Of a DNA stretch of 64,000 nucleotides, positions 8,656 to 17,350 are shown piece by piece (the stretch's first letter is position 1; every line of letters begins with the position of its first letter). Source of the DNA: Streptomyces flaveolus (GTDB lineage: Bacteria > Actinomycetota > Actinomycetes > Streptomycetales > Streptomycetaceae); contig NZ_BMRV01000001.1 of NCBI RefSeq assembly GCF_014648815.1, positions 558,001 through 622,000 of the forward strand. Direction: 5' to 3'. Below the pieces are notes generated by a model that was not told the origin of the DNA, did no database searches, and saw nothing but the letters and a program-made list of their open reading frames with translations. The translations under genes were made by a program, and so were the position numbers.

Positions 8656-9942
8656 ATGCCCAGCAACTTCTTCATCCCCGACCCGGAGGGCCAAGTCCCC
8701 TCCACCGAGGGCTACTTCGGCGCGTTCGGCGGCAAGTTCATCCCGGAGGCCCTCGTCGCCGCCGTGGACGAGGTGGCCGTCGAGTACGACAAGGCCAAGT
8801 CCGACCCGGAGTTCGCCCGCGAACTGGACGACCTGCTCGTCCACTACACGGGCCGCCCGTCGTCCCTCACCGAGGTCCCCCGCTTCGCCGAGCACGCCGG
8901 CGGAGCCCGCGTCTTCCTCAAGCGCGAGGACCTGAACCACACCGGCTCGCACAAGATCAACAACGTGCTCGGCCAGGCCCTGCTCACCAAGCGGATGGGC
9001 AAGACCCGCGTGATCGCCGAGACCGGCGCCGGCCAGCACGGCGTGGCGACGGCCACGGCCTGCGCGCTCTTCGGCCTCGACTGCACCATCTACATGGGCG
9101 AGATCGACACCCAGCGCCAGGCCCTCAACGTGGCCCGCATGCGCATGCTCGGCGCCGAGGTCATCGCCGTGAAGTCCGGCAGCCGCACGCTCAAGGACGC
9201 CATCAACGAGGCGTTCCGCGACTGGGTCGCCAACGTCGACCGCACCCACTACCTGTTCGGCACGGTCGCCGGCCCCCACCCCTTCCCGGCGATGGTCCGC
9301 GACTTCCACCGCGTCATCGGCGTCGAGGCCCGCCGCCAGCTCCTGGAGCAGGCCGGACGCCTGCCCGACGCCGCGATCGCCTGCGTCGGCGGCGGCTCCA
9401 ACGCCATCGGCCTCTTCCACGCCTTCATCCCCGACACGGACGTCCGCCTCATCGGCTGCGAGCCCGCCGGGCACGGCATCGAGACCGGCGAGCACGCGGC
9501 CACCCTGACCGCGGGCGAGCCCGGCATCCTGCACGGCTCCCGGTCCTACGTCCTCCAGGACGACGAGGGCCAGATCACCGAGCCGTACTCCATCTCGGCC
9601 GGCCTGGACTACCCGGGCATCGGACCCGAGCACGCCTACCTCAAGGACTCCGGCCGCGGCGAGTACCGCGCGGTCACCGACGACGCCGCCATGCAGGCGC
9701 TGCGCCTGCTGTCGCGCACCGAGGGCATCATCCCGGCCATCGAGTCCGCGCACGCCCTCGCCGGCGCCCTGGAGGTCGGCAGGGAGCTGGGCAAGGACGG
9801 GCTGATCGTGGTCAACCTGTCCGGCCGCGGCGACAAGGACATGGACACCGCCGCCCGCTACTTCGGGCTGTACGACACCGACGCCGAGGTCGCCGCCGAC
9901 GAGGCCGGCACCGCCGCCGAGATCGAGGGGGACGCCAAGTGA
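8656..9942 (+). CDS. trpB: Tryptophan synthase beta subunit TrpB
   Basis: TrpB condenses indole with serine in a PLP reaction. The 428-residue protein includes [13 protein letters not shown] at the N-terminus, the PLP-binding HTGSHKINN with Lys100 as the Schiff-base residue, the [12 protein letters not shown] loop for the serine carboxylate, and the GGGSNAIG phosphate loop. It is the classical TrpB1 type, able to pair with TrpA. The acidic C-terminal tail is a common streptomycete extension. It overlaps trpA by 4 bp. Confidence 0.97.
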   Translation: MPSNFFIPDPEGQVPSTEGYFGAFGGKFIPEALVAAVDEVAVEYDKAKSDPEFARELDDLLVHYTGRPSSLTEVPRFAEHAGGARVFLKREDLNHTGSHKINNVLGQALLTKRMGKTRVIAETGAGQHGVATATACALFGLDCTIYMGEIDTQRQALNVARMRMLGAEVIAVKSGSRTLKDAINEAFRDWVANVDRTHYLFGTVAGPHPFPAMVRDFHRVIGVEARRQLLEQAGRLPDAAIACVGGGSNAIGLFHAFIPDTDVRLIGCEPAGHGIETGEHAATLTAGEPGILHGSRSYVLQDDEGQITEPYSISAGLDYPGIGPEHAYLKDSGRGEYRAVTDDAAMQALRLLSRTEGIIPAIESAHALAGALEVGRELGKDGLIVVNLSGRGDKDMDTAARYFGLYDTDAEVAADEAGTAAEIEGDAK

Positions 9943-10754
9943 GCGGGAACGTGCAGCTGCTGAACGACACCCTCGCCGGCGCGAAGGCCGAGGGCCGCGC
10001 CGCCCTCATCGCCTACCTCCCGGCCGGGTTCCCGTCCGTGGACGGCGGCATCGAGGCGGTCAAGGCCGCGCTCGACGGCGGCGCCGACGTCGTCGAGGTG
10101 GGCCTGCCGCACAGCGACCCCGTCCTCGACGGCCCGGTCATCCAGACCGCCGACGACATCGCCCTGCGCGGCGGCGTGAAGATCGCCGACGTGATGCGGA
10201 CGGTCCGCGAGGCCCACCGGGCCACCGGCAAGCCGATCCTCGTCATGACGTACTGGAACCCCATCGACCGCTACGGGGTCGAGCGCTTCACCGCCGAGCT
10301 CGCCGAGGCGGGCGGCGCCGGGTGCATCCTGCCCGACCTGCCCGTGCAGGAGTCCGCGCTGTGGAGGGAGCACGCCGACAAGCACGGGCTCGCCACGGTC
10401 TTCGTGGTCGCGCCCAGCAGCAAGGACGCGCGGCTCGCCGAGATCACCGCGGTCGGCAGCGGCTTCGTCTACGCCGCCTCCCTGATGGGCGTCACCGGCA
10501 CCCGCGAGTCGGTCGGCGCGCAGGCCGAGGACCTGGTGCGGCGCACCCGTGCCACCACCGACACCCCGGTCTGCGTCGGGCTCGGCGTCTCCAACGCCGC
10601 GCAGGCAGCCGAGGTCGCCGGCTTCGCCGACGGCGTGATCGTCGGCTCCGCCTTCGTCAAGCGGATGCTGGACGCCCCCGACGAGGCGGCCGGCCTGGAG
10701 GGCGTCCGCGCGCTCGCCGCCGACCTGGCGAAGGGCGTGCGCCGGCAGGCGTGA
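9939..10754 (+). CDS. trpA: Tryptophan synthase alpha subunit TrpA
   Basis: TrpA splits indole glycerol phosphate and passes indole to TrpB. The 271-residue TIM barrel shows [16 protein letters not shown], holding the catalytic Glu and Asp (the usual motif is E-x-G-x-P-x-S-D-P), the ILPDLPVQE loop and GLGVSNAAQ phosphate loop. The GTG start overlaps the trpB stop in GTGA fashion, so the two subunits are coupled for stoichiometric synthesis. A strong terminator follows 46 bp downstream. Confidence 0.97.
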   Translation: MSGNVQLLNDTLAGAKAEGRAALIAYLPAGFPSVDGGIEAVKAALDGGADVVEVGLPHSDPVLDGPVIQTADDIALRGGVKIADVMRTVREAHRATGKPILVMTYWNPIDRYGVERFTAELAEAGGAGCILPDLPVQESALWREHADKHGLATVFVVAPSSKDARLAEITAVGSGFVYAASLMGVTGTRESVGAQAEDLVRRTRATTDTPVCVGLGVSNAAQAAEVAGFADGVIVGSAFVKRMLDAPDEAAGLEGVRALAADLAKGVRRQA

Positions 10755-10800
10755 CGGCAAGCACGTGACAGGGGGGTCCTCCGTACGGGTGGACCTGGGA

Positions 10801-10827
10801 CCGGGGAGGCGCTGTGCGCCTCCCCGG
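10801..10827. terminator. Terminator after trpA
   Basis: A perfect 12-bp stem (10801-10812 with 10816-10827) with a 3-nt loop is followed by TTCGTTCT. It is 46 bp after trpA and 15 bp before the DsbA-like start on the same strand, so it separates trp from the next unit. Confidence 0.8.
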
Positions 10828-10842
10828 TTCGTTCTGCGGGGT

Positions 10843-11616
10843 GTGAGCGAGAAGAACCGAGACGGAAAGCGCACCGCCCGCCAGAAGCTGGCGGAGCAGC
10901 GAGAGAAGCAGAAGTCCAGGGACAAGCGCCGCCGTGCGCTGATCGTGGGCGCGTCCGTGGTCTGCGTCCTGGGACTGGCCGCGGTGATCGGCGTGGTCGC
11001 CGCGAACGCCGGGAAGGACGACGGCAGCGACTCGGCCGGCCCGGTCGTGGCGCCCTCGGGCGCGCAGGGCAAGGACAGCCTCGCCATCCCCGTCGGCAAG
11101 GAGAGCGCCAAGTCGACGCTCGTCATCTGGGAGGACTTCCGCTGCCCGGCCTGCAAGGCCTTCGAGCTGGCGTACCGCGACACGATCCACGAGCTCACCG
11201 ACGCCGGGCAGCTCAAGGTCGAGTACCACCTGGCGACGATCATCGACGGCAACATGGGCGGCACCGGTTCCCGCAAGGCGGCCAACGCCGCCGCCTGCGC
11301 GCAGGACGCCGGCAAGTTCCCGGCGTACCACGACGTGCTGTACGACAACCAGCCCGAGGAGACCGACGACGCCTTCGCCGACAACGGCAAGCTGATCGGG
11401 CTGGCAGGCAAGGTGGACGGCCTGGACACCCCGGTCTTCCAGAAGTGCGTGAAGGACGGCACCCACGACAGCTGGGTCGAGAAGTCCAACAAGGCCTTCC
11501 TGAACGGCGGCTTCAGCGGCACGCCGACCGTGCTGCTGGACGGCAGGAACATCTACCAGGAGGAGTCGATGAGCCCCGCCAAGCTGAAGCAGCTCGTGCA
11601 GGACGCCGACAAGTAG
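10843..11616 (+). CDS. Membrane-anchored DsbA-like thioredoxin-fold protein
   Basis: A 257-residue protein: a basic cytoplasmic N-terminus rich in K/R/Q (residues 1-33), one membrane helix (~34-54), a Ser/Gly linker, then a DsbA-like thioredoxin domain from ~75. The active-site motif is CPAC in WEDFRCPACKAFE, and the cis-Pro loop is GTPTVLLDG. Such actinobacterial proteins form or isomerise disulfides outside the membrane. The GTG at 10843 was chosen over an upstream ATG in the same frame because the latter lies before the terminator hairpin. It stands just before lgt, also a factor in maturing exported proteins. Confidence 0.87.
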   Translation: MSEKNRDGKRTARQKLAEQREKQKSRDKRRRALIVGASVVCVLGLAAVIGVVAANAGKDDGSDSAGPVVAPSGAQGKDSLAIPVGKESAKSTLVIWEDFRCPACKAFELAYRDTIHELTDAGQLKVEYHLATIIDGNMGGTGSRKAANAAACAQDAGKFPAYHDVLYDNQPEETDDAFADNGKLIGLAGKVDGLDTPVFQKCVKDGTHDSWVEKSNKAFLNGGFSGTPTVLLDGRNIYQEESMSPAKLKQLVQDADK

Positions 11617-11701
11617 GTCACGTCGGGCGCCCGCCCGTTACGGACCCGTAGCCGGGCTGCCCGCCGCGCTCCCCGTCCCACACGGTAGCGTCGACCCTGC
11701 C

Positions 11702-12718
11702 ATGGAACTTGCCTTCATTCCCAGCCCGTCGCGCGGGGTGCTGCACCTCGGTCCCATCCCGCTGCGCGGCTACGCGTTCTGCATCATCATCGGCGTCTTC
11801 GTTGCCGTCTGGCTCGGCAACAAGCGCTGGATCGCCCGGGGCGGGCGGGCCGGCACGGTGGCCGACATCGCGGTCTGGGCCGTTCCGTTCGGCCTGATCG
11901 GCGGCCGCCTCTACCACGTGATCACGGACTACGAGCTGTACTTCAGCGAGGGCCGCGACTGGGTGGACGCCTTCAAGATCTGGGAGGGCGGCCTCGGCAT
12001 CTGGGGCGCGATCGCGCTCGGCGCGCTCGGCGCCTGGATCGGCGCCCGCCGCCGAGGCATCCCGATGCCCGCGTACGCCGACGCCGTCGCCCCCGGCATC
12101 GCCCTCGCCCAGGCCCTCGGCCGCTGGGGCAACTGGTTCAACCAGGAGCTGTACGGCAAGCCCACCGACCTGCCCTGGGCGCTGGAGATCACCTCGTCGG
12201 CCGACGGACGGGTGCCGGGCACGTACCACCCGACCTTCCTGTACGAGTCGCTGTGGTGCATCGGCGTCGCCCTGCTCGTCATCTGGGCCGACCGGCGCTT
12301 CAAGCTCGGCCACGGGCGGGCCTTCGCGCTGTACGTCGCCGCGTACTGCGCGGGCCGCTTCTGGACCGAGTACCTGCGCGTCGACGACGCCCACCACATC
12401 CTGGGCCTCCGGCTCAACAACTGGACCGCGCTCTTCGTGTTCCTGCTCGCCGTCGTCTACATGGTGCTCTCGGCGCGGATGCGGCCGGGCCGGGAGGCCG
12501 TGGTGGAGCCGGGCGCGGACGGCTCCGACGCGGACGCCGGGGACGACGCGAAGACGGACGCCGAGACGCCTGAGGGCACCGAGTCCTCCAAGGGCGTCAA
12601 GGATGCCAAGGGCGCCGAGGCTCCCGAGGACGCCGCGGCCTCCGGGGGCGACAAGGACGCCGGGGCCGGCACCGTGAAGGACGTGAAGGACGGGGCCGAC
12701 TCGGCCAGGAAGGGCTGA
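11702..12718 (+). CDS. lgt: Prolipoprotein diacylglyceryl transferase Lgt
   Basis: Lgt transfers diacylglycerol from phosphatidylglycerol to the lipobox cysteine of prelipoproteins in the cytoplasmic membrane. About seven membrane segments are visible, with the core motif GRWGNWFNQELYG (residues ~140-152), the GGRLYHV loop and the late R-x-x-TE-x-LRVD motif. The C-terminal ~70 residues form a charged, repetitive tail (KDAKGAE, KDVKDG) not found in short Lgt proteins but common in Streptomyces. The window has two likely substrates: the liv binding protein and a 150-residue lipoprotein. The transcript ends at the adjacent hairpin. Confidence 0.96.
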   Translation: MELAFIPSPSRGVLHLGPIPLRGYAFCIIIGVFVAVWLGNKRWIARGGRAGTVADIAVWAVPFGLIGGRLYHVITDYELYFSEGRDWVDAFKIWEGGLGIWGAIALGALGAWIGARRRGIPMPAYADAVAPGIALAQALGRWGNWFNQELYGKPTDLPWALEITSSADGRVPGTYHPTFLYESLWCIGVALLVIWADRRFKLGHGRAFALYVAAYCAGRFWTEYLRVDDAHHILGLRLNNWTALFVFLLAVVYMVLSARMRPGREAVVEPGADGSDADAGDDAKTDAETPEGTESSKGVKDAKGAEAPEDAAASGGDKDAGAGTVKDVKDGADSARKG

Positions 12719-12734
12719 CACCCGCCGTACGTCA

Positions 12735-12769
12735 CCGAGGGCGCCCGGAGAGGATCCGGGCGCCCTCGG
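12735..12769. terminator. Bidirectional terminator between lgt and the minus-strand operon
   Basis: A perfect 15-bp stem (12735-12749 with 12755-12769, 5-nt loop) lies between the stops of convergent genes, 16 bp after lgt and 6 bp after the lyase gene. Confidence 0.85.
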
Positions 12770-12775
12770 CGTGTG

Positions 12776-13600
12776 TCAGGCCAGGACGGGCCGCCGGGCC
12801 AGCGACAGGGTCCGCCGGGCCGTGGCCACCACCGCCGCGTCGATGAACCTGCCGTCCGGCAGCGCCTGGGCGCCCGGCTGCGCGGTGGCCGCCTTCACGA
12901 TCGTCTCCGCCTCCTCCAGCTCCCGCTCGGTGGGCAGGTACGCCCGCTCGATGATCGGCAGTTGGCGCGGGTGGATGGCGGCGCGGCCGAGGAAGCCCAG
13001 GGCACGGCCGTGGGCGCAGGACGCCGCCAGCCCCTCCAGGTCCCGGGTGTCCGGGTGCACCGTCTGCGACGGCGGCGCCAGCCCCGCCGCCCGCGCGGCC
13101 ACCACCACCCGCGCACGTGACCAGTCCAGGCCCGCGTCACCCCGTACGCCCAGGTCGGCGCGGAGGTCCGCCTCGCCGAGGGCGATGCCGCGCAGCGACG
13201 GGTGGGCGGTGGCGATCGCGTACGCCCGCTCCACGCCCAGGGCCGTCTCCAGCAGCGCGTACAGCGGCGGCCCGCCGGTCGCCTCGGCGACGGCGGCGAC
13301 CTGCCCGGGGGACGTCACCTTGGGCAGGCGCAGCCCGGACAGCCCCGGCAGCGCGGCCACCGCCGCCAGGTCCGCCGCGGCCAGCGGCCCGTCCAGGGCG
13401 TTCACCCGCACATGCACCGGCACCGGCTGCGGGTCGGTGAGCAGCTCGGCGGTGCAGGCGCGGGCGTACTCCTTGCGGTCCGGGGCGACCGCGTCCTCCA
13501 GGTCGATCACGACCACGTCGGCCCCGGCGGCCAGCGCCTTGGCGACCACCCGGGGCCGGTCCCCGGGGGCGTACAGCCAGGTCAGCGCGGGGGGCGTCAT
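12776..13600 (-). CDS. CoA ester lyase, HpcH/HpaI-CitE family
   Basis: A 274-residue TIM-barrel protein of the CitE/citramalyl-CoA lyase class. The N-terminal WLYAPGDRPRVVAKALA and DVVVIDLEDAVAPDRK give the Mg-binding Asp/Glu and the CoA-binding region; LLETALGVERA and LGEADLRADLG supply the second Glu and Asp; the C-terminus has AIHPRQL, the usual lid motif. Members cleave citramalyl-CoA, malyl-CoA or similar 3-hydroxyacyl-CoA esters. It overlaps the CaiB-type gene by 4 bp and is the last gene of the six-gene operon. The true substrate is not visible from sequence. Confidence 0.88.
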   Translation of the reverse strand: MTPPALTWLYAPGDRPRVVAKALAAGADVVVIDLEDAVAPDRKEYARACTAELLTDPQPVPVHVRVNALDGPLAAADLAAVAALPGLSGLRLPKVTSPGQVAAVAEATGGPPLYALLETALGVERAYAIATAHPSLRGIALGEADLRADLGVRGDAGLDWSRARVVVAARAAGLAPPSQTVHPDTRDLEGLAASCAHGRALGFLGRAAIHPRQLPIIERAYLPTERELEEAETIVKAATAQPGAQALPDGRFIDAAVVATARRTLSLARRPVLA

Positions 13601-14823
13601 ACGACACCCGCCTCGCGCAGTTCCTTCACGTCCGCCGGCGACAGGCCCAGCTCGGTCAGCACCTCCTCGGTGTCCGCGCCGTGCGGGCGGCCGGCCCAGC
13701 GGATCGCGCCGGGGGTGGCGGAGAGCCGGAACAGGACGTTCTGCATGCGCAGCGGCCCCAGCTCGGGATCGTCGACCGTGGTGACCGTGTCCAGGGCCTG
13801 GTACTGAGGGTCGGTCATCACGTCCCGGACGTCCTGGACCGGAGCGACGGCCGCCTCCGCCTTCTCGAAGGCGGCGAGCACGTCGGCGCGGGTGTGCCGG
13901 GCGATCCAGTCGCCGACCGCCGCGTCCAGCACGTCCGCGTGCTGCGCCCGGTCGGCGCCCGTCGCGAACCAGGGCTCCTCGATCAGCTCCGGGCGGCCCA
14001 CCAGGTGCATCACGCGCTCGGCGACCGACTGGGCGGAGGTGGAGACGGCGACCCAGGTGCCGTCGGCGGTGCGGTAGGTGTTGCGCGGGGCGTTGTTCTG
14101 GGAGCGGTTGCCGGTACGCGGCTGGACGTGGCCGAGCTGGTCGTACCAGATCGGCTGGGGGCCCAGCACGGTCAGGATGGGCTCGATGATCGCCATGTCC
14201 ACGACCTGGCCCTCGCCGGTGAGGTCGCGGGCGGACAGGGCCGTCATCACGGCGTACGCGGTCGCCAGCGCGGCGATCGAGTCGGCCAGCCCGAACGGCG
14301 GCAGCGTCGGCGGGGCGTCCGGCTCGCCGGTCATCGCGGCGAAGCCGCTCATCGCCTCGGCGAGCGTGCCGAAGCCGGGGCGGCGCGCGTACGGGCCGAA
14401 CTGGCCGAAGCCGGTGACCCGGGTGAGGACCAGGCGCGGGTTGACCGCGGACAGCTCGTCCCAGCCCAGGTCCCATTTCTCCAGGGTGCCCGGGCGGAAG
14501 TTCTCGATGACGACGTCCGCCGTCGCGGCGAGGCGCAGCAGGGTGGTGCGGCCGGCGGGCTTCGACAGGTCGATGGTGATGGTGCGCTTGTTGCGGCCCA
14601 GCAGTTTCCACCACAGGCCGATGCCGTCCTTCGACGGGCCGTGGCCCCGGGAGGGGTCGGGGCGGGTGGGGTGCTCGACCTTGACGACCTCGGCGCCGAA
14701 GTCGCCGAGCATGGTCGCGGCGAGCGGGCCCGCGAAGAGGGTGGCGAGATCGAGGACGCGCAGGCCGGCCAGGGGAGCCGGGACGGGCAGGGGCGCGGGG
14801 GGAGTCACGACGGGCCGGGGCAT
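13597..14823 (-). CDS. CaiB/BaiF family CoA transferase
   Basis: A 408-residue family III CoA transferase. The hallmarks are present: LAGLRVLDLATLFAGPLAA at the start, DFGAEVVKVEHP (catalytic-loop region), the R-x-KR-x-I-x-x-DL-like RNKRTITIDLS, VVIENFRPGTLEKWDLG, TGFGQFGPYA, and the family Asp expected after VDMAIIEP. These enzymes move CoA between carboxylic acids through aspartyl-CoA intermediates. It overlaps the upstream glycohydrolase gene by 19 bp and the lyase gene by 4 bp. Pairing with a CitE-type lyase recalls itaconate/citramalate-type degradation, but no hydratase is present here, so the pathway is unassigned. Confidence 0.9.
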   Translation of the reverse strand: MPRPVVTPPAPLPVPAPLAGLRVLDLATLFAGPLAATMLGDFGAEVVKVEHPTRPDPSRGHGPSKDGIGLWWKLLGRNKRTITIDLSKPAGRTTLLRLAATADVVIENFRPGTLEKWDLGWDELSAVNPRLVLTRVTGFGQFGPYARRPGFGTLAEAMSGFAAMTGEPDAPPTLPPFGLADSIAALATAYAVMTALSARDLTGEGQVVDMAIIEPILTVLGPQPIWYDQLGHVQPRTGNRSQNNAPRNTYRTADGTWVAVSTSAQSVAERVMHLVGRPELIEEPWFATGADRAQHADVLDAAVGDWIARHTRADVLAAFEKAEAAVAPVQDVRDVMTDPQYQALDTVTTVDDPELGPLRMQNVLFRLSATPGAIRWAGRPHGADTEEVLTELGLSPADVKELREAGVV

Positions 14824-16187
14824 GAGCGGGTGGCCTCCGTGTGGGTGAGGTGGGCGAGGGTGTCGAAGCCGATGCCGTCGAAGTCGCCGACCGAGGTGGC
14901 CAGGCGGTTCTTCAGCGGGGCCGTCCACTGCTCGGGCAGGGCGGCCGGGGAACCGGCGAGCAGGCCGGCGACGCTGCCGGCGGTGGCTCCGTTGGAGTCG
15001 GTGTCCCAGCCTCCCGACACGGCCCGGCAGACCGAGCCGGTGAAGTCGCCGTCCGCGTGGGTGAGGGCGGCGGCGATCAGGGCGGTGTTGGGGACGGCGT
15101 GGACCCAGTGGTGGGTGGGGGAGTGGGTGGCGTGGAGTTCGTCCACGACCGTGTCGAAGTCGTCGTGCGTCTCGGCGAGCCGGACGGCGTGGCGGACGGC
15201 CCCGGCGAGGCGTGAGCCGGGCGGCACGACCGTGAGGCCGGTGCGCAGGCAGGCGTGGACGTCGTGGGTGCCGGTGGCGGCGTCGGCGATGACCGCCGCC
15301 GCGAACATCGCCGCGTGGACGCCGCTCGCGGTGTGGGTGAGGGTCGCGTCGCGATGCGCCTGCGCGGCGGCGCCGGCCGGGTCGCCGGGGTTGGTCCAGC
15401 CGTGCACGTCGGCGCGGATCAGGGCGCCGATCCACTCGCGGAAGGGATTGCGGTGGCTCGCCGTGTGCGGGGGTTCGAGGCCGGCGAGGAGATTGCGGTA
15501 GGCGACGCGTTCGGCCGTGAAGACGCGGCCGGCGGGGAGTTCGTCGAGCCAGACGCGGGCGACGTCGGCGGTGGTGAAGGCCCGGCCGTGGCGCTGGAGG
15601 AGCAGGAGGCCCAGGAGGGGGTGGTTGAGGTCGTCGTCCTCCGGCATGCCGTCGATGTTCTCGGCGAGGGAGGTGGGCGCGGAGCGGCGGTTCCAGGGGT
15701 ACGTGGCGGCGAGCTCCCGGGGGACGCCGCGGGCCGTGAAGTACCCGGCCAGGGGCCAGTTGCCGGTGGCCCGGGCGAGGAGGCGGATGCCGGTCAGAGG
15801 GAGCTTCTCCACGGGCTTGCCGAGCAGACAGCCGACGGCCCGGCCCAGCCAGGCGGCCTCCAGGCGGTCGGCGGACACGGCCGGGGGCACGGTGGGGCCC
15901 GGTGCGGGCCAGGCCGGGCACCTGGCCCTGATCTCGTCCAGGTCCGTGGGTTCCTCCGCCGCCGACGGGCTCGGCAGGCCGGCCAGTTCGTCCAGCAGCT
16001 CCTCCGCCAGCAGCCGCAGGTACGGGGAGGCCGGCTGGGGGGACGCGCCCGCCCTGGCCGGGGCGTCGCAGCCGCCCGCCGCGCGCCACCGGGAGGCGAT
16101 CGCCGACGCGTCGCGGCCGTCCAGCGCGGCCTGTCGGAGTTCGTGGCCGAGCAGGTCCTCCGGCTGGACCCAGGTCAGTCGGAGCAT
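14805..16187 (-). CDS. ADP-ribosylglycohydrolase family protein (copy 4)
   Basis: A 460-residue member of the ADP-ribosylglycohydrolase (DraG/ARH) fold. The domain starts near residue 105 with AWLGRAVGCLLGKPVEK, after a ~100-residue N-terminal region not found in short members. The first metal motif is GMPEDDDLN instead of the usual TDDT. The second is GGWDTDSNGATAGSVAGLL, matching the GxDxDSxGxxxG pattern, so one half of the metal site is canonical. Start at 16187 was chosen because the longer frame runs through the upstream paralogue; overlap with that gene is then 13 bp. It sits between copy 3 and the CoA transferase. Substrate unknown. Confidence 0.85.
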   Translation of the reverse strand: MLRLTWVQPEDLLGHELRQAALDGRDASAIASRWRAAGGCDAPARAGASPQPASPYLRLLAEELLDELAGLPSPSAAEEPTDLDEIRARCPAWPAPGPTVPPAVSADRLEAAWLGRAVGCLLGKPVEKLPLTGIRLLARATGNWPLAGYFTARGVPRELAATYPWNRRSAPTSLAENIDGMPEDDDLNHPLLGLLLLQRHGRAFTTADVARVWLDELPAGRVFTAERVAYRNLLAGLEPPHTASHRNPFREWIGALIRADVHGWTNPGDPAGAAAQAHRDATLTHTASGVHAAMFAAAVIADAATGTHDVHACLRTGLTVVPPGSRLAGAVRHAVRLAETHDDFDTVVDELHATHSPTHHWVHAVPNTALIAAALTHADGDFTGSVCRAVSGGWDTDSNGATAGSVAGLLAGSPAALPEQWTAPLKNRLATSVGDFDGIGFDTLAHLTHTEATRSCPGPS

Positions 16188-17350
16188 CTCGCGCCTCCGA
16201 TCGCGGCGAACGCCCGCTCGTGGGCACGGCGCCGCAGGACGTCCCGCTCGAAGATCTCCCGGGCGACCTCGGTGAGCGTCGTCGCCGGCTGCCACAGGTC
16301 CAGGCGGCTCGCCTCCGCGACCGTCTTCGCCCAGTCCTCCGGGACGGGTGAGCCCAGCGCCCCGGCGAGCGCCCCCGCCATCGTGGCGATGGAGTCGCAG
16401 TCGCGGCCGTAGTTGACCGCGCCGAGGACCGCGTGGCGGTAGTCGCCGCCGGACACCAGCAGCATGCCCAGGGCGACGGGCAGTTCCTCGATCGCGTGCA
16501 GCCGGGACGGGCGGCGGGCGCCGAGGGACGGGGCGCGGTAGTCCGGGCCGACCGTGTCGTACGGCGCGACCGCCTCCCGCAGCGGCGCGAGTGCCGACTC
16601 GAACTCCGAGTGCCGCGACGCCGCTTCGCCGACCGCCGCGATCGCCGCCCGGGTGCCGTCCTTCGCCAGGGACAGACAGACCGACAGCACCGTCTCCGGT
16701 GTCGCGCCGGGCGCACACGCCGCCGCGACCGCCGCCGCGAAGACGCCGGCCGCCTCACGGCCGTACGACGACTGGTGCGCGCCCGCGACGTCCAGCGCCT
16801 CGGCGTAGGCGCGCGCCGGATCGGCCGCGTTGACCAGGCCGACCGGGGCCATGTACATCGCCGCGCCGCAGTTGACGATGTTGCCGGTGCCGGCCTCGCG
16901 GGGGTCGACGTGGCCGTAGTGGATCCTGGCCACCAGCCACTTCTCCGCGAGGAAGATCCGCTGGAGCGGGAGGGCGTCCGCCTCCAGCTCCGGGATCCAG
17001 CGCGGGTTCGTCATCAGGTCCGGGACCAGGTGCTCGGCGACCGCGTAGGCGTCGAGATGGTCGCGGACCGTGTCGTAGACCCGGACCAGCGCGTGGGTCA
17101 TCAGGGTGTCGTCGGTGACGTGGCCGTCGCCCTTGTGGTACGGGGCGATGGGGCGTGCGGTGCGCCAGGCGTCGCCGTTCCAGGGGCCGACGATGCCGTG
17201 GATCCGGCCGCCGTGGCGTTCGAGGATCTGCTCGGGGGAGTAGCCCTCGACCGGGCCGCCGAGCGCGTCGCCGACGGCCGCGCCGACGAGGGCGCCGGTG
17301 ACGCGCTCCTCCAGGCTCGCCGTGCCGTTCTCCGATGTGCGGGCCGTCAT
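16175..17350 (-). CDS. ADP-ribosylglycohydrolase family protein (copy 3)
   Basis: A 391-residue protein and the most canonical ARH of the four. It begins GALVGAAVGDALGGPVEG (residues ~18-35), then GHVTDDTLMT carrying the TDDT metal ligands (~75-84), and NYGRDCDSIATMAGALAGALG (~325-345) supplying the second Asp pair. Family members remove ADP-ribose from modified Arg, Ser or nucleotides using two Mg ions. The stop overlaps copy 4 and the ATG overlaps copy 2 by 4 bp. Both metal motifs are intact, so activity is expected. Confidence 0.88.
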   Translation of the reverse strand: MTARTSENGTASLEERVTGALVGAAVGDALGGPVEGYSPEQILERHGGRIHGIVGPWNGDAWRTARPIAPYHKGDGHVTDDTLMTHALVRVYDTVRDHLDAYAVAEHLVPDLMTNPRWIPELEADALPLQRIFLAEKWLVARIHYGHVDPREAGTGNIVNCGAAMYMAPVGLVNAADPARAYAEALDVAGAHQSSYGREAAGVFAAAVAAACAPGATPETVLSVCLSLAKDGTRAAIAAVGEAASRHSEFESALAPLREAVAPYDTVGPDYRAPSLGARRPSRLHAIEELPVALGMLLVSGGDYRHAVLGAVNYGRDCDSIATMAGALAGALGSPVPEDWAKTVAEASRLDLWQPATTLTEVAREIFERDVLRRRAHERAFAAIGGARCSD

